From an uncultured Eubacterium sp. (GTDB lineage Bacteria > Bacillota > Clostridia > Peptostreptococcales > Anaerovoracaceae), in assembly GCA_947367725.1 (NCBI GenBank), contig CANBFZ010000113.1, positions 1 to 6,378 of the forward strand: 6,378 nucleotides of DNA, read 5' to 3'. Below are positions 4,776 through 6,378 of the stretch, piece by piece (the stretch's first letter is position 1; each line of letters begins with the position of its first letter). The position numbers were made by a program, and so were the translations under genes. A model generated the notes under the pieces. The model saw only the letters and a program-made list of their open reading frames with translations, was not told the DNA's origin and ran no database searches.

Positions 4776-6098
4776 TTATACCTGCGGTTCATCAGGGTTG
4801 CCTGGATCTGGCGTTGGATCTGGTGTCGGTTCCGGATCAGGCGTTGGTGTTGGTTCCGGATCCGGTTCTGGGTCCGGGTTTGGTGTTGGATCTGGTGTCG
4901 GCTCCGGATCCGGTTCTGGATCTGGATTCGGTTTTGGATCTGGCGTTGGTTCCGAATCTGGTTCCGGTGTCGAACTGTTGCCGTTTCCAGTATCAATCGG
5001 TTTCTGCCCTGTAACAGAGGAACTGATATTGCTCATAATCGTACTGCTAATCGACTGCACAGTTTGTGACGGTGTATAATCCTGCTGTCCAAACATTTCC
5101 TGATGAAGCTTCGTTGTATTTTCTGCAAGGTTCTCAGGGAATACATAAGAAATCCCATTGATATAGCCTCCCGTCACTTGATACGGCCAGCCTGCGCCAC
5201 TTTTTATGTTAAAGCTGGCAAGACGCATGGCAAGTCCCAGCATATCATTATTAGAAAGATTGGTCTGTACCTGCGGCAGCATCATATCTAAAAGATTGTC
5301 CAGCTTGCTGATATTCATAGTCTTCAGCTTTTCAAAAACTTTTGACAGAACAATTCTCATGCGTTCCGTTCGCTTATAATCGTCCCCTACGCCTTTTCTG
5401 ATTCTGCCATAAGAAACTGCCTGCACCCCTTCTATGGTCTGCTCGCCTGGCGCTTCTACCAGTTTATATGTCTTTTGTCCGATGTTATTGGCAGTTTGTA
5501 CAGTATATTTGTTCAGCTGCTGTATTTCTTCTTCCTGTACATCTACCGTAATCCCACCTACCGCATTGACTAAATCAGAAACTGCCTTAAAGTTTACCAC
5601 TACAAACTTACTGATGTTCATATCCATGGCCTGGTTCAGAGACTGCATCATCAGCGCCGGCCCGCCAATTCGATTGGCATCTGTGATCTTTCCATAAGTA
5701 TCGGTATCTCCAAACTTCAGGTAGGTGTCACGATACACACTCATGAGTTTCACTTCGCCGGTTGCTTCTTTGATGCTGAGAATCATAATTGCATCAGCAC
5801 CAGCGCCTTGAATGTCGTCCATATCCCGGCTGTCAACACCAAGCAGCAAAATATTGATGTAGCCGTCTACATCGACACAGGACAATTGCTTTTCATTGAT
5901 TTTTACCCGGTCAATCTTATCCAGCTTAGAAATGACATAGCCTGCCACACAGGATACGGTAAGCAATACCACAATTAATGCAATAAAAATTGCTTTCTGC
6001 CAGCCTTTGAGTCTGCCAAACCATCTTCCGAATTTCTTAAAAATATTGCCTTCATACTTGTTGTTGTGTGAAAATATTTCATTCTTTCGTCTTGCCAT
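4776..6098 (-). CDS. LytR-CpsA-Psr (LCP) family wall-polymer ligase with Pro-rich repeat tail
   Basis: LCP proteins transfer lipid-linked teichoic acids or capsular polymers to peptidoglycan on the outer face of the membrane. The 440-residue protein has a basic cytosolic N-terminus, one membrane segment (about 36-57) and an LCP domain (about 78-260). That domain shows LLLGVDSRD (84-92), D102 in GADAIMI, R123 in SVYRDT, and RIRKGVGDDYKRTER (232-246). An accessory region follows, then a tail rich in Pro, Asp, Glu and Thr (377-438) encoded by tandem repeats. The Arg usually found two residues before D102 is Gly here. I chose the ATG at 6098 because AAGGAG (6106-6111) sits 7 bases upstream. A TTG at 6116 would overlap that site and the previous stop. 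It follows the ABC ATPase gene by 14 bp, which supports a joint role in wall-polymer export and attachment. Confidence 0.94.
   Translation of the reverse strand: MARRKNEIFSHNNKYEGNIFKKFGRWFGRLKGWQKAIFIALIVVLLTVSCVAGYVISKLDKIDRVKINEKQLSCVDVDGYINILLLGVDSRDMDDIQGAGADAIMILSIKEATGEVKLMSVYRDTYLKFGDTDTYGKITDANRIGGPALMMQSLNQAMDMNISKFVVVNFKAVSDLVNAVGGITVDVQEEEIQQLNKYTVQTANNIGQKTYKLVEAPGEQTIEGVQAVSYGRIRKGVGDDYKRTERMRIVLSKVFEKLKTMNISKLDNLLDMMLPQVQTNLSNNDMLGLAMRLASFNIKSGAGWPYQVTGGYINGISYVFPENLAENTTKLHQEMFGQQDYTPSQTVQSISSTIMSNISSSVTGQKPIDTGNGNSSTPEPDSEPTPDPKPNPDPEPDPEPTPDPTPNPDPEPDPEPTPTPDPEPTPDPTPDPGNPDEPQV
4790..4970 (-). repeat. Tandem repeat DNA encoding the Pro/Asp/Glu/Thr tail of the LCP protein
   Basis: The stretch is built from 6-bp dipeptide units (mostly Pro-Asp, Pro-Glu, Pro-Thr and Pro-Asn codon pairs). 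Within it is a higher-order 48-bp imperfect duplication, 4884-4931 and 4836-4883. The two copies encode 16-residue units beginning PNPDPEPDPEPTP. The 17-base block TCCGGATCCGGTTCTGG (plus strand) is identical at 4855-4871 and 4903-4919. Wobble positions vary, which indicates the protein pattern is selected and the array is not very recent. All frames stay largely open through it, which generates spurious ORFs. Confidence 0.9.
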
Positions 6099-6105
6099 GA
6101 AATCA

Positions 6106-6111
6106 CTCCTT
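6106..6111 (-). promoter_or_regulatory. Ribosome binding site that fixes the LCP start
   Basis: AAGGAG on the minus strand, 7 bases before the ATG at 6098 and immediately after the stop codon of the upstream ABC ATPase gene (6113-6115). It excludes the TTG at 6116 as the main start and gives an N-terminus of MARRKNEIF. Confidence 0.85.
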
Positions 6112-6112
6112 T

Positions 6113-6378
6113 TCAACCTAAAACCTTTTTATTTGCCTTGCGCGCTCGTGCTTCTATGGTCTGTTCAGGAAGCGCTTCATAAAAATCTATAGCATCCTGA
6201 ATTTCTCCGTCAAACAAGATTTTGCCTTGCTGCAGCACAATTCCTCGTTTGCAAAAGCTCTTCGCTACCTTTGTGGAGTGGGTTACAAATAAGAAGGTGG
6301 ACTCTCCGTCGCCGAGAATTTCTTTTATCTTCTGATTGCACTTTAGGCGGAATGCTTTATCGCCTACACTGAGTGCCT
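6113..6378 (-). CDS. ABC transporter ATP-binding protein, teichoic acid/polysaccharide export type (TagH/Wzt-like), C-terminal fragment
   Basis: Only the last 87 residues are in the window; the 5' part lies beyond the right edge. The fragment begins ALSVGDKAFRLKC, the D-loop and following helix typical of TagH/Wzt-type exporters. The cut codon ends in AG, consistent with the expected catalytic Glu just before it. The H-loop histidine is in FLFVTHS (residues 28-34 of the fragment). After it come the last strand and helix containing GIVLQQGKILFDGEIQDAIDFY. It ends with a basic tail (ARARKANKKVLG) and no added carbohydrate-binding domain, so it is closer to short TagH/RfbE-like ATPases than to Wzt with its C-terminal domain. 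It should drive export of a lipid-linked wall polymer with an ABC-2 permease, presumably encoded just off the right edge. The LCP gene follows by 14 bp, supporting this role. Confidence 0.88.
   Translation of the reverse strand, partial: ALSVGDKAFRLKCNQKIKEILGDGESTFLFVTHSTKVAKSFCKRGIVLQQGKILFDGEIQDAIDFYEALPEQTIEARARKANKKVLG

Noticed and set aside
4775..4803. A TATAAA hexamer on the minus strand at the end of the LCP gene, as a thrS promoter
   Set aside because: No -35-like hexamer occurs at 16-18 bases upstream (AGGCAA and neighbours), so an independent promoter is not supported.
4836..4931. Direct repeats that could suggest a CRISPR-like array
   Set aside because: The 48-bp copies are adjacent without unique spacers, diverge at codon wobble positions and encode a continuous protein tail.
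4729..5079. A plus-strand open frame encoding a Gly/Ser/Val repeat protein, and other open frames across the same repeats
   Set aside because: They are shadows of the 6-bp repeat array, which keeps all frames open. The minus-strand LCP frame has the domain evidence and ribosome binding site.
6099..6116. A TTG start at 6116 extending the LCP protein by six residues
   Set aside because: It overlaps the upstream stop codon and would place the AAGGAG ribosome binding site inside the coding region; the ATG at 6098 has ideal spacing to that site.

Overview
The window reads as a chromosomal housekeeping segment of a Gram-positive, low-to-moderate GC bacterium, most likely a clostridial Bacillota (a Lachnospiraceae-like anaerobe would fit). 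The signs are a ylxM-ffh pair, a TagH-type ABC ATPase next to a LytR-CpsA-Psr (LCP) protein, a threonyl-tRNA synthetase without a TGS domain, strong AAGGAG-type ribosome binding sites and consensus SigA promoters. I place it from gene content and protein style only; no database search was possible.

Layout, left to right. Positions 1-758 (minus) hold the N-terminal two thirds of Ffh, the SRP GTPase, running off the left edge. Directly upstream of it, 762-1121 (minus) is ylxM, a small helix-turn-helix protein. Positions 1122-1450 form a divergent control region. A very good extended -10 promoter with phased upstream A-tracts fires leftward into ylxM-ffh, and a separate TTGACG/TATACT promoter fires rightward. 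The predicted ylxM-ffh transcript begins with a 10-bp hairpin. Positions 1451-2635 (plus) encode a single HI0933/BaiN-family flavoprotein.

The right half is one leftward operon that enters from beyond the right edge. It contains the C-terminus of a teichoic acid/polysaccharide-export ATPase (6113-6378), an LCP wall-polymer ligase with a Pro/Asp/Glu/Thr repeat tail (4776-6098), thrS (3003-4748) and a DUF2007 protein (2731-3000). A strong hairpin terminator lies 5 bp past the DUF2007 stop. Gaps between these genes are 14, 27 and 2 bp, and no promoter or T-box leader is visible inside, so thrS appears to be read through from the envelope genes.

Functionally, the ABC ATPase would power export of a lipid-linked wall polymer and the LCP protein would attach it to peptidoglycan. 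YlxM-Ffh serves co-translational membrane targeting. I see no mobile element, CRISPR array, RNA gene or obviously new defence-like system. The points most worth a second look are the ylxM-ffh leader, the LCP protein (repeat tail and a substituted active-site arginine) and the placement of thrS.
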